Origin: a bacterium
GTDB taxonomy: Bacteria; Bacillota_I; Bacilli_A; RF39; UBA660
Assembly (NCBI GenBank): GCA_029007115.1
Contig: JAQXHG010000044.1
Location: 1-41,210, forward strand
Direction of reading: 5' to 3'
Length of the DNA stretch: 41,210 nucleotides
The notes beneath the pieces were generated by a model. The model was not told where the DNA came from, made no database searches, and saw nothing but the letters and a program-made list of their open reading frames with translations. Positions 23,708 to 31,836 of this stretch are shown in pieces. Positions within the stretch are counted from its first letter, which is position 1; each line of letters begins with the position of its first letter. The translations under genes were made by a program, and so were the position numbers.

Positions 23708-24655
23708 ATGGTTGTTAGAAAATTTAATTATTATAGATTTTTTATAGTCTTAATTATTCTAATAGTAATTATTTTTGGTATTACATCTTTTATAAAAGAT
23801 AAAAATTATAAGAAAACATATGAATATAAATTAACTAATATTGGATATTCAATTGAAGATGTTAATAAAATAGAAAAAGAATTAAGTTCAAATCAAATAG
23901 ATAAAATATTGACTATGAAATATTATGATAATTTAGTTGATTTAATTAGTGAAAAATATTTTATATTTGATTATCTTGAAGAATATATTAATTATAAAAA
24001 TGAAAATAAGAAAAAAAGTAATGCTGAAATTGTAAAAATGGTTAATACTAAATCTTATCTTGATTGGTTTGATAATCAATATGAGACAGATATAACAAAA
24101 AATGAGTTAATGCTTGTCAATAGGTATTATGGTTTAAGTGAAGATTATGAACCAGATGATATAGTAGATGTACCTACACAATATGCTTATAGTGGCAAAA
24201 AAATAAGCAAAAGTATTTTAGACAAAATAATTTCTCTTATAAATGCAGGTAAGCAAGAAGGATTTACATTTGTAGTTTCAGATGGATATAGATCATATAA
24301 AGAACAGGAAAATATTTATAATAATTATGTTGATAGTTATGGTATGAGCCAAACAGATGAAATAGTTGCAAGGCCAGGACATTCCGAATATCAAACAGGT
24401 TTATCTTTTGATTTAAAGCCATATAATCAAGTAATAGAAGATGTTTCTACTAATAGTGAATACTTATGGTTAAAAGATAACGCATATAAATATGGATTTA
24501 TTTTTAGATTTGAGAAAGAGCATGAGAGTGTTACACAATTTCCATCTTCATCGTGGAGACTAAGATATGTAGGAGACTCTGCTGCATCATTAATATATAG
24601 TGAAAAAATTAGTTTTGAAGAATATTATGCATTTTTTGTTGAGAATAACAATTAA
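23708..24655 (+). CDS. VanY/LdcB-like protein with lost catalytic residues (pseudoenzyme)
   Basis: 315 residues. N-terminal membrane anchor (about 9-28), a helical stalk, then a D,D/L,D-carboxypeptidase VanY fold (about 160-310) recognised by DGYRSYKEQ, ARPGHSEYQTGLSFDL, WLKDNAYKYGFIFRF and WRLRYVG. Active VanY/LdcB enzymes hold zinc with the His of SEHQTG, an Asp, and the His of EPWH, whose Glu is catalytic. Here these are Tyr228, Asp235 (kept), Arg284 and Ser281. Only one of three zinc ligands remains, so peptidase activity is unlikely. The fold and Arg194 are kept, which suggests binding of wall peptides or a regulatory role. Monocistronic. Confidence 0.85.
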   Translation: MVVRKFNYYRFFIVLIILIVIIFGITSFIKDKNYKKTYEYKLTNIGYSIEDVNKIEKELSSNQIDKILTMKYYDNLVDLISEKYFIFDYLEEYINYKNENKKKSNAEIVKMVNTKSYLDWFDNQYETDITKNELMLVNRYYGLSEDYEPDDIVDVPTQYAYSGKKISKSILDKIISLINAGKQEGFTFVVSDGYRSYKEQENIYNNYVDSYGMSQTDEIVARPGHSEYQTGLSFDLKPYNQVIEDVSTNSEYLWLKDNAYKYGFIFRFEKEHESVTQFPSSSWRLRYVGDSAASLIYSEKISFEEYYAFFVENNN

Positions 24656-24700
24656 AAATAGAAAAAAATAGATATTTAATAAAAAAATACTAAAAAGCAC

Positions 24701-24730
24701 TTGACTAAAATCAAGATTTTATGGTAATAT
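24701..24730 (+). promoter_or_regulatory. Promoter of tRNA-Ala
   Basis: TTGACT (24701-24706), an 18-bp spacer and TAATAT (24725-24730) preceded by TGG. An inverted repeat GCACTTGA (24697-24704) and TCAAGTGC (24749-24756) embraces the promoter, the left arm covering the -35. Confidence 0.65.
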
Positions 24731-24766
24731 CAATATGCTTGATTATTATCAAGTGCCTACCTTAAT

Positions 24767-24843
24767 GGGGAATTAGCTCAGTTGGCTAGAGCATCTGCCT
24801 TGCACGCAGGGGGTCGCGGGTTCGAGTCCCACATTCTCCACCA
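24767..24843 (+). tRNA. tRNA-Ala (anticodon TGC)
   Basis: 77 nt with an encoded CCA (24841-24843). The acceptor GGGGAAT pairs with ATTCTCC and includes the G3-U70 wobble that marks tRNA-Ala. The D arm is GCTC/GAGC. The anticodon stem TCTGC/GCAGG has a loop CTTGCAC, giving anticodon TGC. T arm GCGGG-TTCGAGT-CCCAC contains one C-A mismatch (50-64). It is a lone tRNA gene, not in a cluster. Confidence 0.95.
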
Positions 24844-24856
24844 TTATGATAGTAAA

Positions 24857-24911
24857 CTCGAATATAACATTCGAGAAAAATATATGACTGACTAGAAATA
24901 GTTAGTTTTTT
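24857..24911 (+). terminator. Hairpin and terminator after tRNA-Ala
   Basis: A first hairpin CTCGAAT (24857-24863)/ATTCGAG (24869-24875) lacks a T tract. A second, ACTGACTA (24887-24894)/TAGTTAGT (24899-24906) with a GAAA tetraloop and TTTTT tail, is the likely terminator. The first may mark where 3' processing begins. Confidence 0.75.
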
Positions 24912-25062
24912 ATTTAGTAATTAAATTGATAAAAGAAATATTATTACTTTAAATAAAGTATGAATTGGTAGAATACAATATTATATAACAGGCTTTCTTA
25001 AAGGCTTTGCAGTGGGTTAGTAATAGTTTGAATAATTGTAATATTTAAAATAAACTATATTA

Positions 25063-25091
25063 AAAATGATATCAGTCTTTGATATCATTTT
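25063..25091 (-). terminator. Terminator of murT-gatD
   Basis: Read on the minus strand, AAAATGATATCA (25091-25080) pairs over 12 bp with its complement (25074-25063), followed by a T-rich tract. It spans the gatD stop codon. The stretch 24912-25062 before it holds no ORF; it contains a doubled AGGCTTT of unknown meaning. Confidence 0.75.
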
Positions 25092-25818
25092 CATCAATAA
25101 GTTTACTAGTGTGCTTTTCATATGCTTTAATAGATATTTTATCTAAAGATTTATATTTTAATTTTTTTAATTTACAAATATTATATAAAAAATAATCTAT
25201 TAGATATGGATTTCTAATAAATAGTGGACCAATTATATGGGTTGCATAAACATTTTTATAATTAAAGCCTTCTTTATTATTTTTTAAGTCATTTGAATAT
25301 TTTTCATTTGTTTCAAATAAAGGGCTTTTACTATTGATAACTAAGTCACATCTATTTTGAAAACCTATTATCTCTTCACTAATTATTTTTGATTTAGCTC
25401 TAACTTCACCGACTATTCTATTTCTAGAAGCATTATGAAATACATCTTCATTTAAATATTCAACATAATAATCAAATATGTTAAGAGCATCTACTTTAGT
25501 ATTAATAGTGTCAATATATTTACCAAACATATCCATAGAATTGCCAGTTAAAAATAAATATTTATTATCTTCAATATATTTTTTTATTTCTTGCTTTCTT
25601 AATTTTAAATCTTCAAGAGCAATTAGAATATCTTCTTCACTTCCACTACCAATATAGATAATATCATATTTATTAAAATCAATTTTGTCATTGATGCTTT
25701 TTAAGTCAACTTTTACTTTAATATTGTTTAGTTCTAAATTATGAACAATACATCTAGTATTAGCATTTTCTCCATAAAGGTTTAATAAATCATAATATAA
25801 ATGTAAAACATTAATCAT
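25072..25818 (-). CDS. gatD: GatD-like glutamine amidotransferase subunit lacking the catalytic Cys and His
   Basis: GatD normally supplies ammonia from glutamine to MurT, which amidates D-Glu of lipid II. The 248 residues follow the GatD pattern: LYYDLLNLYGENANTRC, DIIYIGSGSEEDILIAL, then a GatD-like C-terminal half. The nucleophile motif ICGGYQ is replaced by TGNSMD (91-96), and no Cys lies near it. The catalytic-His motif YLHGP reads HIIGP, with Ile196 at the His position. The ENHGG motif is QNRCD. So glutaminase activity should be lost. ATG (complement 25816-25818) follows AAAGGAGG and overlaps murT by eight bases. Alternative: a CobB/CobQ-type relative with another role. Confidence 0.8.
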   Translation of the reverse strand: MINVLHLYYDLLNLYGENANTRCIVHNLELNNIKVKVDLKSINDKIDFNKYDIIYIGSGSEEDILIALEDLKLRKQEIKKYIEDNKYLFLTGNSMDMFGKYIDTINTKVDALNIFDYYVEYLNEDVFHNASRNRIVGEVRAKSKIISEEIIGFQNRCDLVINSKSPLFETNEKYSNDLKNNKEGFNYKNVYATHIIGPLFIRNPYLIDYFLYNICKLKKLKYKSLDKISIKAYEKHTSKLIDENDIKD

Positions 25819-27142
25819 TATTTTCCTCCTTTATTATTTTTTTTAGTTGTATTTCTTTATCAAAGCAAACCATGGAATATATATTTCCTTTAGTTTTATT
25901 TTTAAGTATATCTTTTAAATTATTTATATCTTCAACAAGAATAATTTTTTCTTCATTAATTTTTGCATATTGCATTCTAAGATGCATATCGTAACAAAAT
26001 TTACCAATAAGAATAATATTTTTAATTGATGAATCATTTAAACTTTCAAAATCTATATCGTATATCCATGATATATCATTTTCTTTATATCTTCGACTAG
26101 ATGTATCAAAACCAAGTATTATAGTTTTATTACCTTTTTGATGTAATATATAATCTAATGATTGTTTATAACTTAAGTTGTTTTCATTTTTACTTGCTAA
26201 CATTTGCCATTTACGATTATCAAAATTATAAATATTTAATCTTTTAGTTTTAATATCAGCATTTAATACATTTATTATTTGATTATCTTCAAGACCGATT
26301 GTTTTAGATAATGCATAGCATCCAGTTACAAAATATGCTGTATATAAAAAGTCTGAAGGTAATTTAATTATATTATTATTGATAGTTATATTCTTATTTT
26401 CAATGTCTATATTTTGAGCTTCATATTGAGGCTTACCTCTATAAAAGTGATGATGTGAACATTCATATGATCCAAGATGACCATAATGATAGAATTCATA
26501 TTCTAATTTTTCATGACATATAGGACAATAAGCAGCATCTAAATTATTAATATTACTTTTTGTTGAATAATTATTTTTTGATAATCCATAACTAGTGATT
26601 AGACCTTCATGATTGATTCTAAGTCTATTTACAAAAGGATCATCTACATTTAATATAAGATTAGTTCCGTTTGGAATAGCTGTTTTTATCTCATTATATA
26701 TTTTATATGGGTGAGAGTTTCTTGGTGGTTGGTCTCTTGTAATATTAGTAATCATTAAATGAGTAGGGGTTATATATTTAAAAATATATTTCATGAATTG
26801 TTCATCTAATTCCATTAATAATACATCTTTTTTAAGCTTTCCACATAATGTTGAGTTATTTAATATTAAAGAAGTGATAGCATTAATTGTGTTACTTCCT
26901 TCTTTGTTATAAACGACAGTATAATTATTTTTTGTTAATATATTATACATAAGTTCAGTGCTAGAACTTTTGCCACTAGAACCTGTTATTCCAATAACGT
27001 ATTTAGGAAGTTTAATTTTACTAAGTATGTTTTTATCTAGTTTTAAAGCATAATGTCCACCAATAACACTTCCTTCATGGCCCATTAATTTACTTATTTT
27101 ATTAATTAATTTACAAGTTAGTATAACTATAAATTTATACAT
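25811..27142 (-). CDS. murT: MurT-like Mur ligase
   Basis: MurT is a Mur-ligase-family protein that, with GatD, amidates the D-iso-glutamate of lipid II. The 443 residues show the N-terminal region GSVIGGHYALKLDKNIL, a P-loop GITGSSGKSSS (51-61), and a zinc ribbon in the central domain (CPICHEKL at 206-213 and CSHHHF). The ribbon ligands are probably C206, C209, C228 and His231, the fourth usually being Cys. The C-terminal DUF1727-like domain has DISWIYDIDFE. The family KNPAG motif is replaced by KNENN. I start at the ATG whose complement is 27140-27142, with TAGGTGATAAT before it; nine more codons are possible upstream. Operon with gatD. Confidence 0.85.
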   Translation of the reverse strand: MYKFIVILTCKLINKISKLMGHEGSVIGGHYALKLDKNILSKIKLPKYVIGITGSSGKSSSTELMYNILTKNNYTVVYNKEGSNTINAITSLILNNSTLCGKLKKDVLLMELDEQFMKYIFKYITPTHLMITNITRDQPPRNSHPYKIYNEIKTAIPNGTNLILNVDDPFVNRLRINHEGLITSYGLSKNNYSTKSNINNLDAAYCPICHEKLEYEFYHYGHLGSYECSHHHFYRGKPQYEAQNIDIENKNITINNNIIKLPSDFLYTAYFVTGCYALSKTIGLEDNQIINVLNADIKTKRLNIYNFDNRKWQMLASKNENNLSYKQSLDYILHQKGNKTIILGFDTSSRRYKENDISWIYDIDFESLNDSSIKNIILIGKFCYDMHLRMQYAKINEEKIILVEDINNLKDILKNKTKGNIYSMVCFDKEIQLKKIIKEENND

Positions 27143-27160
27143 ATTATCACCTACATTTTT

Positions 27161-27166
27161 ATTATA
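27161..27166 (-). promoter_or_regulatory. -10 of murT-gatD
   Basis: TATAAT on the minus strand about 19 bases before the chosen murT start. The -35 region is not convincing. Confidence 0.45.
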
Positions 27167-27232
27167 CACTTATTTTAAAATTTAATAAAGATTGATCATT
27201 AAAATGATTAGGTAATAACGATAAATATATTG

Positions 27233-27252
27233 TTTTTAATGTTATTTTAATA
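27233..27252 (+). promoter_or_regulatory. 20-bp element with two TTTTAAT repeats, first copy
   Basis: TTTTTAATGTTATTTTAATA, holding two TTTTAAT copies 11 bp apart. The identical 20-mer occurs at 33718-33737. It lies 63 bases upstream of the -10 of the operon that encodes an OmpR-type regulator. Direct repeats with about one helical turn between them are typical targets of that regulator family, so an autoregulatory site is possible but unproven. Confidence 0.35.
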
Positions 27253-27312
27253 TTTGAGTGATAATATCTATGAATATAATTTGTATTATCCTTTAGTTTT
27301 ATTTTAAATATA

Positions 27313-27321
27313 TGCTATAAT
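27313..27321 (+). promoter_or_regulatory. Extended -10 of the peptidase-ABC-two-component operon
   Basis: TGC (27313-27315) and TATAAT (27316-27321), a perfect extended -10, with a weak -35 (TTAGTT, 27293-27298). No terminator is seen from here until 33692, so one transcript may carry five genes. Confidence 0.65.
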
Positions 27322-27369
27322 GGTTAATACAAGGATTAATATTTTTTATTATTAGAGGAGTGATAAAAT

Positions 27370-28053
27370 ATGGATTATTATATGATAAGTTATGGATTAA
27401 CATTTATAGCAATTATCATTACATTATTAGCACAATTATTTATAAGTTCTAGTTATAGCAAATATTCAAAGGTTAAAAATTCTAGTGGAATAACTGGAGC
27501 GGATGCGGCTAGGAAGATACTTGATAAAAATGGATTAAGTGATGTTAAAGTTGTTGAAACTAGTGGAAATCTAACAGATCATTATGATCCAAGAACTAAA
27601 GTGGTTAGATTATCATCAAATATTTATAGAAATAATAGTATAGCCTCTGTTTCAGTAGCGGCACATGAGTGTGGTCATGCTATTCAAGATAAAGATGGAT
27701 ATACATTTATGAAGATTAGAAGTTCACTAGTTCCAATTGTTAATTTTTCTTCATATGCTGGATATATTGCAATTTTACTTGGATGTCTTTTTGGTTCTAG
27801 TAATTTAATAATGATTGGTATACTTGCAGAATGTGCGATATTACTGTTCCAGATTGTTACATTACCAGTTGAAATTGATGCATCTAAAAGAGCTTTAGAG
27901 GAAATAAAAAAAGAACACATTCTAGAAAATAAAGAATATAGTAAAGGTAGAACTATGTTATTTGCGGCTGCTTCTACTTATATTGCTAGTCTTGCTACAA
28001 CATTAATTGAAATATTAAGATTGATTTTAATGTTTAGAAGTCGTGATGATTAA
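27370..28053 (+). CDS. YugP-type zinc-dependent membrane peptidase
   Basis: 227 residues. An N-terminal helix (about 5-25), then a domain with DHYDPRTKVVRLSSNIY and the zinc motif AAHECGHAIQ (His99, Glu100, His103), two central helices (about 120-160) and a C-terminal helix. This is the YugP/Zn_peptidase_2 family of integral membrane peptidases; substrates are poorly known. Start ATG 27370 with GAGGAGTGAT. The next gene begins 15 bases downstream, so it probably shares a transcript with the ABC exporter. Confidence 0.88.
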   Translation: MDYYMISYGLTFIAIIITLLAQLFISSSYSKYSKVKNSSGITGADAARKILDKNGLSDVKVVETSGNLTDHYDPRTKVVRLSSNIYRNNSIASVSVAAHECGHAIQDKDGYTFMKIRSSLVPIVNFSSYAGYIAILLGCLFGSSNLIMIGILAECAILLFQIVTLPVEIDASKRALEEIKKEHILENKEYSKGRTMLFAAASTYIASLATTLIEILRLILMFRSRDD

Positions 28054-28068
28054 TAGAAAGGATATATT

Positions 28069-29832
28069 ATGATAAAGCTATTAAAAAGTCTTACTAAAAA
28101 AGATATATTTTTAATGTGTATATCTTTTATATTTATTGTTATTCAAGTATATTTGGACTTAAGATTACCTGAATATATGAGTGAAATGACATTATTAATT
28201 CAAACTGGTGTAATAGTTTTAAATGATATATTAATAGTTGGATTAAAAATGTTAATCGTAGCATTTGGTAGTTTAATGATTTCAACAATTATTGTTTATT
28301 GTACATCTTATATTGCAGCAGATTTTTCATATAACACAAGAAAAAAATTATTTCAGAAAGTTGAAAGTTTTAGTATGAACGAAATAAAGAAATTTAAAAC
28401 AAGTAGTTTAATTACTAGAACTACAAATGATATTAATCAAGTAGAAATGTTTATTGTAATGGGATTTCAACTACTTATTAAATCTCCAATTATGGCAATA
28501 TGGGCAATTAGTAAGATATTAAATAAAAATATAGAACTTAGTATATTAACAGGAATATGTGTTTTTATACTTCTTGTTGTGGTGTCCATCTTAATATCAA
28601 TTGTAATGCCTAGATTTGAAAAAGTACAAAAGTTGATAGATAAAATAAATGGAGTAACTCGTGAAAATTTAACAGGTATTAGAGTAGTTAGAGCATTTAA
28701 TGCTGAGGGGTATCAAGAAGATAGATTTAATAAAGTTAATGATGATTTAACAAATATGCAATTATTTAATCAAAGATGTTTTGCTATTTTAAATCCTGTG
28801 ATTAATTTAGTTATGCATGGATTAACGCTTGGAATTTATTTTATTGGGGCAATTTTAATGCTGTCTATGAGTTTGTTTGATAAAATTACTTTATTTAGTG
28901 ATATGGTAGTATTTAGTAGCTATGGTTCACAGGTAGTAATGTCATTTTTAATGCTTGCTATGATATTTATGATACTTCCAAGAGCGGAAGTTTCTGCTAA
29001 AAGAATAAATGAAGTGTTAGATGAAAATAATTCTATTAAGGATGGTAAATTTGATATATTAGATACTGATGTTAAGGGAGAAATAGAATTTAAAAATGTT
29101 AGTTTTAAATATCCTGATGCTAAAGAATATGTACTTAATGATATATCGTTCAAAGTAAAAAAAGGGGAAACTGTTGCTTTTATTGGTTCTACTGGTAGTG
29201 GTAAATCAACATTAATAAATTTAATTCCAAGATTTTATGATGTTAGTGAAGGAAGTATTTTAGTAGATGGAGTAAATGTAAAAAAATATAAAGGAGAAGT
29301 TCTTAATAATAAAATAGGATATATACCACAAAAAGCAGTTATGTTCAGTGGAACTGTTGATAGTAATGTAAGATATGGGGATAATGGTAAAAAGGAATTA
29401 AGTGAAGAAGATGTAATTAAAGCATTAGATATTGCTCAAGCTACTGATTTTATTGCTAAAATGCCTGATGGATATGAATCGCATATAGCTCGTGGTGGGA
29501 CTAATATAAGTGGTGGCCAAAAACAAAGAATATCAATAGCAAGGGCAATTGCAAAAAATCCAGAAATATATATATTTGATGATAGTTTTAGTGCTCTTGA
29601 TTATAAAACTGATTATATACTTCGTAGTGAATTAAAAAAATATACTAAAGATGCCACATGTCTTATTGTTGCTCAAAGAATCGGAACAATTATAAATGCT
29701 GATAAAATAATTGTTCTTGATAAAGGAAAAATAGTTGGAATTGGAAAACATAAAGAATTACTTGATAAGTGTGATATATATAAAGAAATTGCTTTATCAC
29801 AACTAGGAGAGGAGGAACTTAATAATGCCTAA
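28069..29832 (+). CDS. ABC exporter half-transporter with degenerate ATP site
   Basis: 587 residues: six membrane helices (1-310) fused to an ATPase. Walker A GSTGSGKST starts at 373, the signature is ISGGQKQR, and the Walker B region is IYIFDDSFSALD, with Asp505 where the catalytic Glu is expected. This is the mark of the non-catalytic half of heterodimeric multidrug-type exporters (BmrC, LmrC, TM287 type). Its partner is the next gene, overlapping by eight bases. The canonical signature here would complete the active site formed with the partner's Walker motifs. Substrate unknown; drugs or peptides are usual. Confidence 0.9.
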   Translation: MIKLLKSLTKKDIFLMCISFIFIVIQVYLDLRLPEYMSEMTLLIQTGVIVLNDILIVGLKMLIVAFGSLMISTIIVYCTSYIAADFSYNTRKKLFQKVESFSMNEIKKFKTSSLITRTTNDINQVEMFIVMGFQLLIKSPIMAIWAISKILNKNIELSILTGICVFILLVVVSILISIVMPRFEKVQKLIDKINGVTRENLTGIRVVRAFNAEGYQEDRFNKVNDDLTNMQLFNQRCFAILNPVINLVMHGLTLGIYFIGAILMLSMSLFDKITLFSDMVVFSSYGSQVVMSFLMLAMIFMILPRAEVSAKRINEVLDENNSIKDGKFDILDTDVKGEIEFKNVSFKYPDAKEYVLNDISFKVKKGETVAFIGSTGSGKSTLINLIPRFYDVSEGSILVDGVNVKKYKGEVLNNKIGYIPQKAVMFSGTVDSNVRYGDNGKKELSEEDVIKALDIAQATDFIAKMPDGYESHIARGGTNISGGQKQRISIARAIAKNPEIYIFDDSFSALDYKTDYILRSELKKYTKDATCLIVAQRIGTIINADKIIVLDKGKIVGIGKHKELLDKCDIYKEIALSQLGEEELNNA

Positions 29833-31804
29833 ACCTAGAACAATTGAAAAGTCAAAAGATTTTAAAGGTTCAATGAAAAGATTAATAAATGCACTTGATA
29901 AATGGAAAAAAATTATGATAATTGCATTAGTATTAGGATTTTCTAGCGCAATAATATCATTAATTACTCCTGATAAGATATCACAACTAACAGACACTAT
30001 AACTGATAGTCTTTCAGTTGATAGTGAAGTAATGAATGAGTTAGTGACAAAAATTAATTCTAATTCTACTGGTAGTGATTTGGTAATTAAAGGAACTACA
30101 ATTACGTATAGGGAACAATTAGAGTTTATTACTTTAATTAGTCAGATTGATAAGGAAAATACAAATGATATCATAAAAATGGTTGATACTCTTCCAGAGA
30201 GCATTAAATCCATTGTAATTAAAAAAATGGATTTTGATTCAGTTAAACATTATTCATTAATTATAGGTATATTATTTTTGATAAGTGCGTTTTTTGGATA
30301 TATACAATCATATATGTTAACAACTGTGTCAAATAATTTTGCTAGAAATTTAAGAGATAAGATAAGTAAAAAGATAAACATTCTTCCTCTTAAATACTTT
30401 GATTCCCATGAAACAGGAGATGTTTTATCAAGAGTTACTAATGATGTGGACACAATTTCAAGTCAAATGAATAATAGTCTAGCTACACTAATTAGTAGTA
30501 TAACTTTGTTTATTGGTTCTATAATAATGATGTTTAAGACAAATTCTATAATGGCTATAACAGCTATACTATCAAGTTTAATTGGATTTATATTCATGTT
30601 TATAATAATAAATAAATCTCAAAAATATTTTGTTCAAAGACAAACAGAACTTGGTAATATGAATGGATTTATAGAAGAAATGTATTCATCACATATAATT
30701 GTAAAATCATATAATGGTCTTAGAGATGCTAATGAAAAATTTAATGAATTAAATAAAAAATTATATACATGTAATAGAAAAGGTGCTTTTTTATCAGGAC
30801 TAATGCAACCATTTATGGGATTTATTGGTAATTTTGGTTATTTGTGTGTATGTGTGGTTGGTGTTCTTCTTACTATGAATAATAAAATTACATTTGGTGT
30901 AATAATTGCATTTATGATATATGTAAGACAATTTACCAATCCTTTATCTCAAATTGCACAAGCAATGACCAATTTGCAATCAACAGCAGCTGCTAGTGAA
31001 AGAATATTTGAATTTCTTGATGAGAAAGAAATGAGTAATGAAAATAATTGTACGTCTCATTTAGATAAATCTAAAGTAAAAGGGAACATTGAATTTAAAA
31101 ATGTAAAATTTGGTTATAATAAAAATCATAATATAATAAACAATTTTTGTGCAAAAGCAAATCCAGGTGATAAAATTGCAATAGTTGGACCAACTGGAGC
31201 TGGTAAAACCACTATGGTAAATTTACTTATGAAGTTTTATGAAATTAATGAAGGTGATATTTTAATAGATGGTGTATCTATAAAAAATATGACAAGGAAA
31301 AATATTCATGATTTATTTGTTATGGTACTTCAAGATACTTGGTTATTTGATGGAAGTATTAAAGAGAATTTAATATTTAATAAAGGACAAGTAAGTGAAG
31401 AGGAAATAAATGATACTCTTAAAGTAGTAGGAATAGATCATTTTGTTAATACATTACCTGGTGGAATAAATGCAAATGTAAATGATAATGATACAATCTC
31501 AAGTGGACAAAAGCAGCTTCTTACTATTGCAAGAGGTATGATAAAAGATGCACCATTTTTAATTCTTGATGAAGCTACAAGTAATGTTGATACTAGAACA
31601 GAGGAATTGGTTTCATCAGCAATGGATAAACTTACATTAGGGAGAACTTCATTTATAATAGCTCACAGATTATCAACAATTAAAAATGCTAATTTAATAC
31701 TTGTTATGAATGAGGGAAATATCATTGAACAAGGAACACATGAAGAACTTATGAATAAAAATGGATTTTATGCAGATTTATATAATTCACAATTTAAACT
31801 ATAA
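29825..31804 (+). CDS. ABC exporter half-transporter with catalytic ATP site
   Basis: 659 residues, longer than its partner. An external or periplasm-facing insert of about 90 residues lies between helices 1 and 2 (roughly 60-145, including KINSNSTGSDLVIKGTTITY). Walker A is GPTGAGKTT, Walker B FLILDEATSNVD with catalytic Glu583, and the signature is ISSGQKQ, which departs from SGGQ. The deviation mirrors the partner's missing Glu, so the pair has one normal and one degenerate ATP site. ATG 29825 follows GAGGAGG. A similar insert occurs in BmrD/LmrD-type subunits. Confidence 0.9.
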   Translation: MPKPRTIEKSKDFKGSMKRLINALDKWKKIMIIALVLGFSSAIISLITPDKISQLTDTITDSLSVDSEVMNELVTKINSNSTGSDLVIKGTTITYREQLEFITLISQIDKENTNDIIKMVDTLPESIKSIVIKKMDFDSVKHYSLIIGILFLISAFFGYIQSYMLTTVSNNFARNLRDKISKKINILPLKYFDSHETGDVLSRVTNDVDTISSQMNNSLATLISSITLFIGSIIMMFKTNSIMAITAILSSLIGFIFMFIIINKSQKYFVQRQTELGNMNGFIEEMYSSHIIVKSYNGLRDANEKFNELNKKLYTCNRKGAFLSGLMQPFMGFIGNFGYLCVCVVGVLLTMNNKITFGVIIAFMIYVRQFTNPLSQIAQAMTNLQSTAAASERIFEFLDEKEMSNENNCTSHLDKSKVKGNIEFKNVKFGYNKNHNIINNFCAKANPGDKIAIVGPTGAGKTTMVNLLMKFYEINEGDILIDGVSIKNMTRKNIHDLFVMVLQDTWLFDGSIKENLIFNKGQVSEEEINDTLKVVGIDHFVNTLPGGINANVNDNDTISSGQKQLLTIARGMIKDAPFLILDEATSNVDTRTEELVSSAMDKLTLGRTSFIIAHRLSTIKNANLILVMNEGNIIEQGTHEELMNKNGFYADLYNSQFKL

Positions 31805-31836
31805 CATTATTTATTAAAAATAATAAGGTGGTGAGT

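Noticed and set aside
24767-25062. tRNA-Ala as an integration site for a mobile element
   Set aside because: No integrase, no repeat of the tRNA 3' end and no foreign-looking genes follow; the next feature is murT-gatD.
26090-26097. Further Spo0A box (CTTCGACT)
   Set aside because: It lies inside murT and ends in T where the reverse core TTCGACA needs A.
31828-31836. GTG start of the response regulator at 31828
   Set aside because: This GTG is part of the AAGGTGGTGAG ribosome-site region; ATG 31837 gives the normal receiver N-terminus (MRILIIEDE).
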